Of a DNA stretch of 53,111 nt, positions 1 to 8,064 are shown piece after piece. The translations under genes were made by a program, and so were the position numbers. This DNA is from Acidiferrobacteraceae bacterium. GTDB taxonomy: Bacteria > Pseudomonadota > Gammaproteobacteria > Arenicellales > UBA868. The stretch lies in contig PBOB01000042.1 in the NCBI GenBank assembly GCA_002724185.1, forward strand, positions 1 through 53,111. Direction: 5' to 3'. Below the pieces are notes generated by a model that was given only the letters and a program-made list of their open reading frames with translations, was not told where the DNA came from and did not search any database. Position 1 is the first letter of the stretch, and the number at the start of each line of letters is the position of its first letter.

Positions 1-815
1 CAGATACTATTGCCTGTGTGCTTGCCACTAGACTCTATGATAGCGAAAAGAAGCGAGCGTTGGTGGATATAGGGACAAATGGTGAAGTAGTAATGGGTGA
101 CCGCAGCGGACTGATGGCATGTTCTGCTCCAGCGGGTCCAGCGTTAGAAGGAGCTCAGATTCGACATGGCATGCGTGGCGCAGTTGGGGCTATTGAAAAA
201 GTTGAAATAGATGCGGATGTGACCTGTACTGTGATCGGAAACGCTCCTGCAATCGGGATTTGTGGTTCTGGCCTGATTGATGCTGCAGCAGCGATGTTAA
301 AATCAAATGTTATGAATCCGTCAGGCCTTCTTGAGGCCGAAAAAAAGACGGACTTGCCTCTGCCAATAGCCAGTCGTTTTTCGAAAACCGACGACGGTAA
401 AGATCAATTTTCACTTGTTAGTAGCGGTGAATCTGGTCGTGAAGAAGATATAGTCCTTACTCAAAACGACATAAGGCAACTGCAGCTCGCAAAAGGTGCT
501 ATCGTATCGGGAATCATCATGCTACAAAAAGTGATGGAAATTGCAGATGATGATCTAGATGAACTTATGCTTTGTGGCGGATTTGGAAACTATATAAGCA
601 TAGAGAGCGCTGTAGATATTAAATTGCTGCCCAAGCTCCCCACCGAAAAAATTTCATATGTTGGTAATGCAGCTCATCTCGGGGCCCAGATGGCACTGCT
701 CTCAGAAGAAGAGCGTTTGAGAGCAGAAAATATTGCGCAGGACATCAACCACGTTGCGCTTGCTACGCATCCAGATTTCCAAGAGATTTTTGTTGAAGCT
801 CTAAAATTTGGTTAA
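1..815 (+). CDS. Corrinoid-protein reductive activator (RACo / DUF4445 ASKHA ATPase), C-terminal part
   Basis: The gene enters from outside the window: the frame is open from base 3 (codons reading DTIACV before the first GTG at 18), so the GTG is internal. About 270 C-terminal residues are visible, against some 600-700 for full-length family members, so the N-terminal 2Fe-2S ferredoxin domain would lie upstream. ASKHA nucleotide-binding motifs are clear: DIGTNGEV just after the start, GICGSGLIDAA near the middle and LCGGFGNYI near the end. In this family, ATP hydrolysis drives reduction of inactive Co(II) corrinoid to Co(I) on methyl-carrying corrinoid proteins. The MttB-family methyltransferase at 6288-7826 fits that role. 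No corrinoid-binding protein is visible in the window; it may lie upstream. Confidence 0.88.
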   Translation, partial: DTIACVLATRLYDSEKKRALVDIGTNGEVVMGDRSGLMACSAPAGPALEGAQIRHGMRGAVGAIEKVEIDADVTCTVIGNAPAIGICGSGLIDAAAAMLKSNVMNPSGLLEAEKKTDLPLPIASRFSKTDDGKDQFSLVSSGESGREEDIVLTQNDIRQLQLAKGAIVSGIIMLQKVMEIADDDLDELMLCGGFGNYISIESAVDIKLLPKLPTEKISYVGNAAHLGAQMALLSEEERLRAENIAQDINHVALATHPDFQEIFVEALKFG

Positions 816-886
816 CAGGCAATATTATGATTCTCTATGTTCACCTCTGTATGTTTAGCGAAACTAGGTGTATCTGGAGTGTTTAG

Positions 887-2914
887 TTGACTAAGTATCT
901 AGGTATCGACACCGGTGGCACGTATACCGATGCGATAGTGTTTGATCCTGCCTCTGGAGTATTAGGTTCTGAAAAATCACTTACGACAAAGCAAGATCTA
1001 ACTATTGGTATAAACAGCGCCCTGTCAAAGGTCTTGCAGTCAGTTACTAACACAAGAGATATCGAGCTAGTATCGCTATCTACCACCCTAGCCACAAATG
1101 CCATTGTCGAAGGTAAAGAAACACCAGTTTGCCTAATCTTGATCGGACAAACGAGAGATGTCTTGGAGAGGTATGGACTCGGATCAGTTTTAGGGTCTGA
1201 TCCAGTTGTTTTCGTCGACGGTGGTCATACCTATTCTGGAGAAGAAAAAATTGCCCTGGACGAAGGTGCATTGATATCTGAGATTGAACGAGTTCGGCAA
1301 GAAGTAAATGCTTTTGTAGTAGTAAGTAGCTTTGGTGTGCAGAACCCAACACATGAGTTGCGCGCAAGAGAGATATTAAGGTTGCACACAAAAGCTCCGG
1401 TAACATGTTCACACGAGCTAACTAATCGCCTTAATGCACCCAGAAGAGCAGTCACTTCGGTTTTAAACGCGCGATTAATTCCACTCATTGATCACCTTAT
1501 TAACGCAGTTACAGATCTATTGCATGAGCACGCGATCAATGCTCCGCTCATGATTGTCCAGGGTGACGGCTCACTGGTTTCAGTGGACGTAGCAAGATTG
1601 CAGCCGATTCAAACAATATTATCTGGGCCTGCTGCAAGCGTTGTTGGCGCCGCGTATCTCACGAAGGCTAAAGACGCCATAATTGCAGATATCGGTGGCA
1701 CGACTACCGATATTGCGTTACTGAAAGACGGCAGGCCAGGGACGCATCCAGATGGGCCACTATTTTCAAATTACAGAATGATGATTAACGCCGCGGCTGT
1801 TAAAACAATTGGTCTTGGGGGTGATAGTGAATTTTCTGAGGATGCAAATGGAAATTGGTCAATAGGGCCTAATCGGGCTGTGCCTCTTAGTCTGTTAGGC
1901 ATGCAGCATCCTAAGATTGTAGCAACGTTGAAAAAACAATCTGAGGCATCTGAGTTAAAGAAATATTATGGCTATTTTGTCGTCAAAGAAGATATTTTAG
2001 GCAATGAAGATCGGCAATTGAACTCCGCTGTTACCACGCTACTAGAGTTTCTTGGAAATGAGCCGGTGGCCCTACAAGAGGTGCTGGAAAGACGAGAATT
2101 CTTTCTGCCATATCGAGCATTACGCAAGAGGGGTATTCTAAATATATCTAGCTTTACGCCGAGTGATGCTGCTCATGTTTTGGGAATTCATGAACAGTGG
2201 AGTACTGAGGCTGCACGATTTGGCGCTAAAATTGCTTTCCGGAAACTACATCATGGAGCTGCTCCTACCAGCAATATTGAAGAATTTTGTAGGGAGCTTG
2301 TCGAGTTTATGACCTACCGCTGTGGACAGACACTGATTAATTTTTGTTTAGAGAGGGAAGGTGCAGTACGAGGGCTAGTATCTAAGAACAGCAGCGATGA
2401 CTCTGTATTTCTCCGTAAGGCTCTTAAACCAACGGATTCTAAGCAGTCTCTTATAGACATTGCATTCCATCTTAAGATCCCGGTTATAGCTGTGGGTGCG
2501 CCGGCGAAGGCCTACTATCCGTTAGTTACAAATAGGATGAATGCAGACGTAATTATTCCTGAATATGCCGATGTCTGTAATGCTGTAGGTGCTGTTGTCA
2601 GTGGGGTGGTACAGAAGGCCGAAGGAAAGATTACTTCTCCCGTACGTGGTGTCTACAGATTCCACTGGATAGAGGGTGTAGAGGACTTCAATAAATTAGA
2701 TGAGGCAGTAAGCTTCGCATCAAGTGCGTTGGAATCGTTAGCTATTGACAAGGCTCGGGTTGCAGGTAGCGATTTAGTAGACGTTCAGATAACTCGTGAT
2801 GACAGGGTGAGTCGTTTGGCAGATGGTGGGTTAGGCGGTTTAGGGGAGACTGGTACTGTTTTTATTGAGTCAAAGATAGTAGCGACTGCTGCTGGACGAC
2901 CTTCTTTAAACTAA
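887..2914 (+). CDS. Hydantoinase/oxoprolinase-family (HyuA-like) ASKHA protein
   Basis: A 675-residue protein starting at TTG 887. This start is forced by an in-frame TAG directly upstream (884-886) and supported by GGAG at 876-879. Two ASKHA phosphate-binding motifs are visible, GIDTGGTYTD at residues 6-15 and ADIGGTTTD near 267-275, with SGPAASVVGA between them. The C-terminus (GGLGGLGE, then FIESKIVATAAGRP) differs from the HyuA at 44406, and no HyuB partner follows. HyuA-like proteins of this single-subunit type are often found with corrinoid methyltransferases. A role in corrinoid metabolism is therefore more likely here than hydantoin hydrolysis, but that is inference from the upstream RACo-type gene, 71 bp away on the same strand. 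Confidence 0.8.
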   Translation: MTKYLGIDTGGTYTDAIVFDPASGVLGSEKSLTTKQDLTIGINSALSKVLQSVTNTRDIELVSLSTTLATNAIVEGKETPVCLILIGQTRDVLERYGLGSVLGSDPVVFVDGGHTYSGEEKIALDEGALISEIERVRQEVNAFVVVSSFGVQNPTHELRAREILRLHTKAPVTCSHELTNRLNAPRRAVTSVLNARLIPLIDHLINAVTDLLHEHAINAPLMIVQGDGSLVSVDVARLQPIQTILSGPAASVVGAAYLTKAKDAIIADIGGTTTDIALLKDGRPGTHPDGPLFSNYRMMINAAAVKTIGLGGDSEFSEDANGNWSIGPNRAVPLSLLGMQHPKIVATLKKQSEASELKKYYGYFVVKEDILGNEDRQLNSAVTTLLEFLGNEPVALQEVLERREFFLPYRALRKRGILNISSFTPSDAAHVLGIHEQWSTEAARFGAKIAFRKLHHGAAPTSNIEEFCRELVEFMTYRCGQTLINFCLEREGAVRGLVSKNSSDDSVFLRKALKPTDSKQSLIDIAFHLKIPVIAVGAPAKAYYPLVTNRMNADVIIPEYADVCNAVGAVVSGVVQKAEGKITSPVRGVYRFHWIEGVEDFNKLDEAVSFASSALESLAIDKARVAGSDLVDVQITRDDRVSRLADGGLGGLGETGTVFIESKIVATAAGRPSLN

Positions 2915-3004
2915 GATTGGCGACGTCTGGCGCAAGGCTAGTTATTAGTCAGGTGATTTTAGCGTAGCTCTTACGGACTATCGAAACTATATTCTAGAGA
3001 TGAT

Positions 3005-3280
3005 CTATTTTTTTGCAGGCGCAAAGCCATCTGGCACCGCCCCTAGGTCTCCTTCTCCAAAAAGAAAGCCAAGCATATGTTCCTCGATTACATCGACAGT
3101 TTTTGGGTCAGCTGTACTGAGCCGATTTTCATTGATTATCAGAACGAGTCTTTGTAGCCATTGGTTCCAGCCTTCGCGAGAAACTGAGTCAAATATTCTG
3201 CGACCTAATTGTCCAGGGTAGGGCGGTTTATCAAGTCCTTCGGCCCTTTGTTTCAATACGGTACATTGAACAGTGCGCAT
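3005..3280 (-). CDS. yggX: YggX-family Fe(II) trafficking / oxidative damage protection protein
   Basis: A 91-residue protein, the standard length for YggX. It shows the family pattern: an N-terminal CTVLKQRAEGL segment with the conserved Cys6, PYPGQLGRRIF, the EGWNQWLQR segment, INENRL, and the C-terminal MLGFLFGEGD. YggX protects Fe-S enzymes from oxidative damage and is implicated in Fe(II) handling in the cytosol. It lies divergent to the A-type Fe-S carrier at 3393, a sensible functional neighbour. The family is concentrated in gamma- and betaproteobacteria, which supports the taxonomic reading of the window. Confidence 0.93.
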   Translation of the reverse strand: MRTVQCTVLKQRAEGLDKPPYPGQLGRRIFDSVSREGWNQWLQRLVLIINENRLSTADPKTVDVIEEHMLGFLFGEGDLGAVPDGFAPAKK

Positions 3281-3392
3281 GTTAGAATGGTATGTAAGTT
3301 ATGCTTCGGTGATAAAGTAAAATGTTTGGTATTGGGGGCCTTGTAGGCATCAATGAGTATATTGTGTCATCAACTGCACATGGGAGCAATAC

Positions 3393-3773
3393 ATGAATAG
3401 AGAGGAAGGGCGCTCAAGCCTGAATAGTCTTGAAGATCTAGCAATTACTGATGCTGCTCGATCAAAAATTACTGATTTAATTGCCAGCCAAGGAGATAAT
3501 ATTGACTCAGTGCGAGTCTATGTTGCTGGTGGTGGGTGTGGTGGAATGAATTATGGAATGACCTTCGCAGATGTGGTAGATAGCCGAGATACCGTTATAG
3601 AAGAAGGTGGTGGTTTCCGAATGGTCATTGATCCGCTTGCAATGGCCTACATGCAAGGCGCTGAAATTGACTATACGGAAGACGGCCCTAATTCAACTTT
3701 TGTTTTTAATAACGTCTTTAAGGCAGTTGGTGGAAGTGGTGCATGCGGAGGTTGTGGCGGCGCGTCCTTTTAG
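3393..3773 (+). CDS. A-type iron-sulfur carrier (HesB/IscA/ErpA family)
   Basis: A 126-residue protein starting at ATG 3393 behind GGGAG. The A-type fold is recognisable from LAITDAARSKI, the VAGGGCGG segment with Cys49, MVIDPLAMAYMQGAEIDY, and a C-terminal cysteine pair. These proteins carry Fe-S clusters to apoproteins, ErpA acting for essential enzymes such as IspG/IspH. The C-terminal motif here is CGGCGG (Cys118 and Cys121), one residue wider than the usual C-G-C, and the protein is 15-20 residues longer than typical because of an N-terminal extension. It is close to ErpA, but I leave the symbol empty because the motif deviates. Confidence 0.85.
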   Translation: MNREEGRSSLNSLEDLAITDAARSKITDLIASQGDNIDSVRVYVAGGGCGGMNYGMTFADVVDSRDTVIEEGGGFRMVIDPLAMAYMQGAEIDYTEDGPNSTFVFNNVFKAVGGSGACGGCGGASF

Positions 3774-3852
3774 AGCGTTTTTGGTCGACCCCTGATGTTC
3801 GGCTAGAAATATTTGGAATCAAAAATTACTCTATGAAGTCGTTGCTAAAGTT

Positions 3853-5100
3853 ATGTCTCGGATCCTCCTTCTGACCGATCACGCTAGTTACCGGATAGCA
3901 ACCTATATCGATGCATGTGCCAGACTTGATGTCGATGTAATTATCGCTTCTGAAGGTAGGTCGTCACTTGTCCCAGGTTTAGCATCTGGTGTGTCCCTCG
4001 ATCCTAATAACTATTCAAAAAGTCTTGAGACTCTTTCTGTTTTGTATGAATCAGAACCCTTTAGTGGTATTGTGGCTACTGACGACTCTGTTGTTAGATT
4101 AGCAGCAGCAGTCGGTGATAGATTTAATTTACCTACAAGCGATCCGGTCGCAGTTGAGCAGGCTCAGCGAAAAGATTCTAGCCGAGTTGCGCAACGCGAC
4201 GCGGGTCTCAGAGTTCCTAATTTCCAGTCAGTTAGACTAGACAAAAGTAGCGAGATTCAAGTACAAAGATTGAATTCTGTAACCTATCCATGCGTAGCAA
4301 AACCAGTAACATTATCAGCGAGCCGGGGAGTGATTCGCGCAAATAACGAGATAGAGCTATTAGCGGCATTCAGTCGAATCAGTGCAATTATTGAGTCAGC
4401 TGGACCTGAGCATCCTCCGGTGTGTCTTGTTGAAGACTATATTGAAGGAAAGGAATACGTAGTGGAGGGATTAATTAATAGAGGAGAATGGGAGACGATC
4501 GGACTTATTGAAAAACCAGCCCTCATGGAGGGCCCATTCTTTGAGGAGACAATATATCTGTCGCCAGCTGAGATACCAGACTCTCTTGCCGCACTATTGA
4601 CTGAGACTGTGGAAAACGCATGTCGGAAACTCAACATCACACACGGGCCTATACATGCAGAATGCAGAGTCAACGATGACGGCGCATGGCTTATAGAGCT
4701 CGGCCTCCGCACAATTGGGGGCAGGTGTTCAAGAATAGTAGATGCTCACAATTTCTATAAATTAGAAGAGTTAGTAGTCTTAAATGCACTGGGAATAAAG
4801 CCAATTGTCAAAAAACAGGATTCTATCTCGGGCGTCATGATGATTCCGGTTGCTACGCAAGGTATATTACGTCGAGTTGAGGGTCTTGAAAAAGCTCGAG
4901 CGATCTCCTTCATTACCGGCGTAGAGATCGATATTCGGCCAGGCGAGCAGCTAGTGCCATGGCCTGAAGGCTTCCGATATCCGGGATTTATTTTTGCCCG
5001 AGGAGATGAGCCCTCGAAAGTAGAAGGTGCCCTATGGTCAGCATTTCGATGTTTGACGTTTGTTGTCGCACCAAATCTTCCTGTCACAGTTGCAGCTTAG
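3853..5100 (+). CDS. ATP-grasp domain enzyme
   Basis: A 415-residue protein with ATP-grasp architecture: a Rossmann-like pre-ATP-grasp domain (residues 1-95), then the ATP-grasp fold. Visible elements are VAKPVTLSASRGV (ATP-binding Lys and Gly-rich loop, about 147-160), CLVEDYIEGKEYVVEG, and the metal-binding strand WLIELGLRTIGG. Family members ligate a carboxylate to an amine or thiol through an acyl phosphate in the cytosol. The substrate cannot be read from sequence. It is followed 21 bp later by a flavin reductase-like gene on the same strand, probably co-transcribed. It might make or trap an amide-containing intermediate of the surrounding catabolism, but nothing proves that. Confidence 0.85.
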   Translation: MSRILLLTDHASYRIATYIDACARLDVDVIIASEGRSSLVPGLASGVSLDPNNYSKSLETLSVLYESEPFSGIVATDDSVVRLAAAVGDRFNLPTSDPVAVEQAQRKDSSRVAQRDAGLRVPNFQSVRLDKSSEIQVQRLNSVTYPCVAKPVTLSASRGVIRANNEIELLAAFSRISAIIESAGPEHPPVCLVEDYIEGKEYVVEGLINRGEWETIGLIEKPALMEGPFFEETIYLSPAEIPDSLAALLTETVENACRKLNITHGPIHAECRVNDDGAWLIELGLRTIGGRCSRIVDAHNFYKLEELVVLNALGIKPIVKKQDSISGVMMIPVATQGILRRVEGLEKARAISFITGVEIDIRPGEQLVPWPEGFRYPGFIFARGDEPSKVEGALWSAFRCLTFVVAPNLPVTVAA

Positions 5101-5121
5101 CGTAACTAATAGTTCAGACGC

Positions 5122-5745
5122 ATGTTCTATCAGCCGAAAAACAATAACCACGGATTACCAAAAAATCCATTTAATAGTCTAATTGTTCCCAGACCTATTG
5201 GTTGGATATCATCAGTAGATACAGCGGGTAATGTCAACCTCGCTCCATATAGTTTTTTCAATGCAGTTTCATACAAGCCGCCAGCGGTAATGTTTGCTGC
5301 GGGATCTCGCGGTCAGGGTGAAGCAAAGAAAGATACAGTAAAAAATATTGAGCACACAAAAGAATTTGTCTGCAATATTGTTACAGTCGATACAGCGGCA
5401 CAAATGAATATGACTTCGGCATCAGTTGACGGAGAGTCTGATGAGATGGCTCTAGCAGAATTAACAGCAGTACCATCGATTCTCGTAGCGCCTCCGCGTG
5501 TTGCAGAGGCGCCAGTGCATCTGGAATGTAGCTACATCCAAACTATAGAGATGCCATGGGAGTCGGTAGAAGAGCGCTATGTTATTGTCCTAGGAGAGGT
5601 AATCGGCATCCACATTAGTGAGGCTGTGATCACAGAAGAGGGCTTCGTTGATATTGCTAGAATAGAGCCAGTTGGTAGGTTGGGATACGACGATTACACA
5701 CGAATTGGTGTAGATACGGTGTTCACAATGATTAGACCATCGTAG
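5122..5745 (+). CDS. Flavin reductase-like FMN-binding split-barrel protein
   Basis: A 207-residue protein of the flavin reductase (DIM6/NTAB-like) family. The N-terminus shows the typical NPFNSLIVPRPIGWISSVD segment, followed by NLAPYSFFNAVSYKPPAVMFA and a later EFVCNIV block. The C-terminus, ARIEPVGRLGYDDYTRI, is also family-typical. Relatives bind FMN and either reduce free flavin for a partner oxygenase or act as flavoproteins themselves. No flavin monooxygenase is visible beside it, so the partner is unknown. It sits 21 bp after the ATP-grasp gene and probably shares its transcript. Confidence 0.87.
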   Translation: MFYQPKNNNHGLPKNPFNSLIVPRPIGWISSVDTAGNVNLAPYSFFNAVSYKPPAVMFAAGSRGQGEAKKDTVKNIEHTKEFVCNIVTVDTAAQMNMTSASVDGESDEMALAELTAVPSILVAPPRVAEAPVHLECSYIQTIEMPWESVEERYVIVLGEVIGIHISEAVITEEGFVDIARIEPVGRLGYDDYTRIGVDTVFTMIRPS

Positions 5746-5941
5746 GCGAATCTCTAAAGATCATGCTTCTAAACAAAGAGAGCCTGAAAAAAGTGTGCAA
5801 TAGCGCGCAATTTGATCTATATAACAATTGGTTGTCATATGCATAAGCAACTTTAATTTTTACATCTGTTTCCTGTAGTAGACAATCCAATACATCGACG
5901 TTCAATTCTTTTCGCTGCATCGTCAGTTGAGAATTTCTATC

Positions 5942-6202
5942 ATGATAGATAGCTACAGAATGAAGCAATCAACATTTAATGATCATTGCGATGTCCGAAG
6001 TTTTTTAGCATTTGGGGATACCATTGTTTTAGCAAGACGGCGTGTCGCTGCTGCTGATACCTGCTATGAATTCATTAAATCGTTCGTTGATCCCGGCTAT
6101 GCAAGAGAATATGCTAATTCGAACTATCTGACTAGGGACAAGTACGTTATGCTGCTTGAGGTAACAAGTTCACGACTAAGAGATATGGCATTAGTAGATT
6201 GA
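5942..6202 (+). CDS. Small hypothetical protein
   Basis: An 86-residue open frame from ATG 5942, extendable to TTG 5927. I do not recognise a family. The composition is plausible for a real soluble protein: SFLAFGDTIVLARRR and a helical C-terminal half ending SSRLRDMALVD, with no transmembrane segment or signal peptide. The ribosome-binding site is weak. It stands alone between the flavin reductase gene and the convergent mttB-like gene, with about 200 bp of apparently non-coding DNA before it. It may be a lineage-specific gene or a chance ORF. Confidence 0.4.
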   Translation: MIDSYRMKQSTFNDHCDVRSFLAFGDTIVLARRRVAAADTCYEFIKSFVDPGYAREYANSNYLTRDKYVMLLEVTSSRLRDMALVD

Positions 6203-6287
6203 TACGACTTAGCACTTCATCTGTTTGTTAATACGCATAAATCGGATTTATTATCTAACGAAGTAAAGAAGATATATAATTGGAGTT

Positions 6288-7826
6288 TTAGTGCCATATA
6301 TCAGGCAACTCAAATTTTTTTCTTTTCATAAATTCTAATAGTTCTTCGTCAACAGCAGGTTCAAGTGGCGGAGCTTGATATTCTTGCAGTTGTTTCTTCC
6401 AAAGCTGTGTAGCACGTTCTGCAGCATTTAACTGGCCTGCATCCACCCAATTCTCATAGGAGCTAACATCGGAAAGACCGCTTTGGTAAAAGGCAGATTC
6501 ATAGTTATCTAGGGTATGTTTACAGCCAAAGAAGTGTCCGCCAGGACCAACTTCTTGAAAAGCATTGAAGGCCATCGTATCAGAGTTAATATCTAATCCT
6601 TTGAGAAAAATGTGTGCTGCTCCTAAATAATCTGCATCAAGGAGTAATTTTTCATAGCCGATTGTCAGTGCTCCCTCGAGCCACCCTGCCGAATGTAGAA
6701 TAAAATTTGCTCCGCACAATAGAGCAGTATAGAGAGAAGTAACGCTTTCCTGCATTGCTTGCGCGTCAGGCACTTTTGATGAGGTGAATGCGCCGCTGCA
6801 ACGAAGTGGGAGGCCAACACGTCTAGCAATCTGAGCTGCAGCATATGATCCTAGCACTGGTTCAGGCGTGCCAAAGGTGGGTGAGCCAGACCTTAAATCT
6901 ACACTGGTGAGGAAATTACCAAACACCGCAGGGGATCCTGGTCGCTCGAGTTGACCGAGCGCGACTCCCACCATTACTTCTGCGATTGACTGCGCAACTG
7001 CAGCGACCATCGAGACAGGGCCTGTTGCTCCACCCAAAATAAAGGGCACGATCACCGGACACTGGTTGGCTCTCGCATAGGCTCGAAGAGATCCCGACAT
7101 AGCGTAGTCATAGACCAGGGGTGAATTCATATTGATATTTCCCATAATGACACAGTTTTGACTAACAAAGTCGCTGCCAAATACAATTCGCGTCATCTCG
7201 ATTGAGTCTTCTGCTCGATCAGGCGTCGTAACAGATCCCATAAACGGTTTATCTGAATATTTTAGATGCGCGTAAACCATGTCGAGGTGTCGCTTATTTA
7301 CAGGCTGATCTACTGGTTCACAGATGGTGCCTCCTGAATGATGGAGCCACGGTGATTGGTAAGTGAGCTTCACCAAATTCGAAAAATCTTCAAGAGTTCC
7401 ATATCGCCTCCCACGATCAAGGTCATGAACGAAGGGCATCCCGTAAGCTGGGGCGAAGACAACGTTGTTTTCTCCTATCATTATAGATCTTTTATGGTTT
7501 CGTCCATGCTGTATAAATGAAGAGGGGGATGACTTGGCTATGATGCTTTGAACAAGGCCGTCATCAAATCTGACGCGCTCGCCCTGCACATCAGCGCCAG
7601 CAGCTTGCCAGAGTGCGAGCGCTTCGCTATCACCTCGGAACTCGACACCTATCTCTTTTAATATACGATTTGCGTTAGCCTCTATCTGATCCAAGCCCTC
7701 CTCATTAAGCAGTTCATAGGTAGGTATCTCTCTCTTGGTGCCAGCAATAATAGTTGGCCCTACTGCCTTGTCACCAAGCAGTCGAACGCCTCTTTGTTTT
7801 CGCCGATTCTTGCGTATTGTATTCAT
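6288..7826 (-). CDS. Trimethylamine-methyltransferase (MttB) family protein, non-pyrrolysine type
   Basis: A 512-residue protein of the MttB superfamily, the usual length. It has the basic N-terminus RKNRRKQRG, the GVEFRGDSEALALW segment, the FAPAYGMPFV block, the central IMGNINMNSPLVYD strand and the barrel segments QLERPGSPAVFG and GANFILHSAGWLEG. The frame is uninterrupted, so there is no amber (pyrrolysine) codon. Such members, for example MtgB for glycine betaine, transfer a methyl group from a quaternary amine to a cognate Co(I) corrinoid protein. It is transcribed away from the GMC/DMGDH genes across a 238-bp shared intergenic region. The 25 nt before its ATG are pyrimidine-rich with no Shine-Dalgarno sequence, which is odd for an isolated gene. 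Confidence 0.9.
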   Translation of the reverse strand: MNTIRKNRRKQRGVRLLGDKAVGPTIIAGTKREIPTYELLNEEGLDQIEANANRILKEIGVEFRGDSEALALWQAAGADVQGERVRFDDGLVQSIIAKSSPSSFIQHGRNHKRSIMIGENNVVFAPAYGMPFVHDLDRGRRYGTLEDFSNLVKLTYQSPWLHHSGGTICEPVDQPVNKRHLDMVYAHLKYSDKPFMGSVTTPDRAEDSIEMTRIVFGSDFVSQNCVIMGNINMNSPLVYDYAMSGSLRAYARANQCPVIVPFILGGATGPVSMVAAVAQSIAEVMVGVALGQLERPGSPAVFGNFLTSVDLRSGSPTFGTPEPVLGSYAAAQIARRVGLPLRCSGAFTSSKVPDAQAMQESVTSLYTALLCGANFILHSAGWLEGALTIGYEKLLLDADYLGAAHIFLKGLDINSDTMAFNAFQEVGPGGHFFGCKHTLDNYESAFYQSGLSDVSSYENWVDAGQLNAAERATQLWKKQLQEYQAPPLEPAVDEELLEFMKRKKFELPDIWH

Positions 7827-7917
7827 GTAATAGGAGGGGAGGAGATGGTTGGATGGCTTTAGTAGACTAACGTACTCAATAAATATATGGTAGCTACTTG
7901 CAATTGGTTCGAAGGTA

Positions 7918-7929
7918 ACTGTATACAGT
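7918..7929. promoter_or_regulatory. Perfect 12-bp palindrome ACTGTATACAGT, candidate operator
   Basis: A perfect dyad in the divergent intergenic region between the mttB-like gene (start 7826) and the GMC oxidoreductase (start 8065). It is well placed to control both genes. A related TGTATAC core occurs in the other divergent catabolic promoter region near 34508. No regulator gene is present in the window, so the cognate protein is unknown. Confidence 0.35.
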
Positions 7930-8064
7930 GGTCATAGCTGATGTGTACGATTCAGTTATAGGTAGAAAATTTGTAAGATGCTATGAAAGCTAGTGGCATT
8001 ATGTTGCGACAATACATTTGTTGCAATAGTTGTTCGGCTTGAGCAATAGATCGGATCTAGAAAA

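Noticed and set aside
3000..3221. 73-codon ORF opposite yggX
   Set aside because: A shadow of the well-supported yggX gene on the other strand.
6288..7826. Pyrrolysine (amber) codon in the mttB-like gene
   Set aside because: The frame is uninterrupted over the full family length, so this is a non-pyrrolysine MttB homologue.
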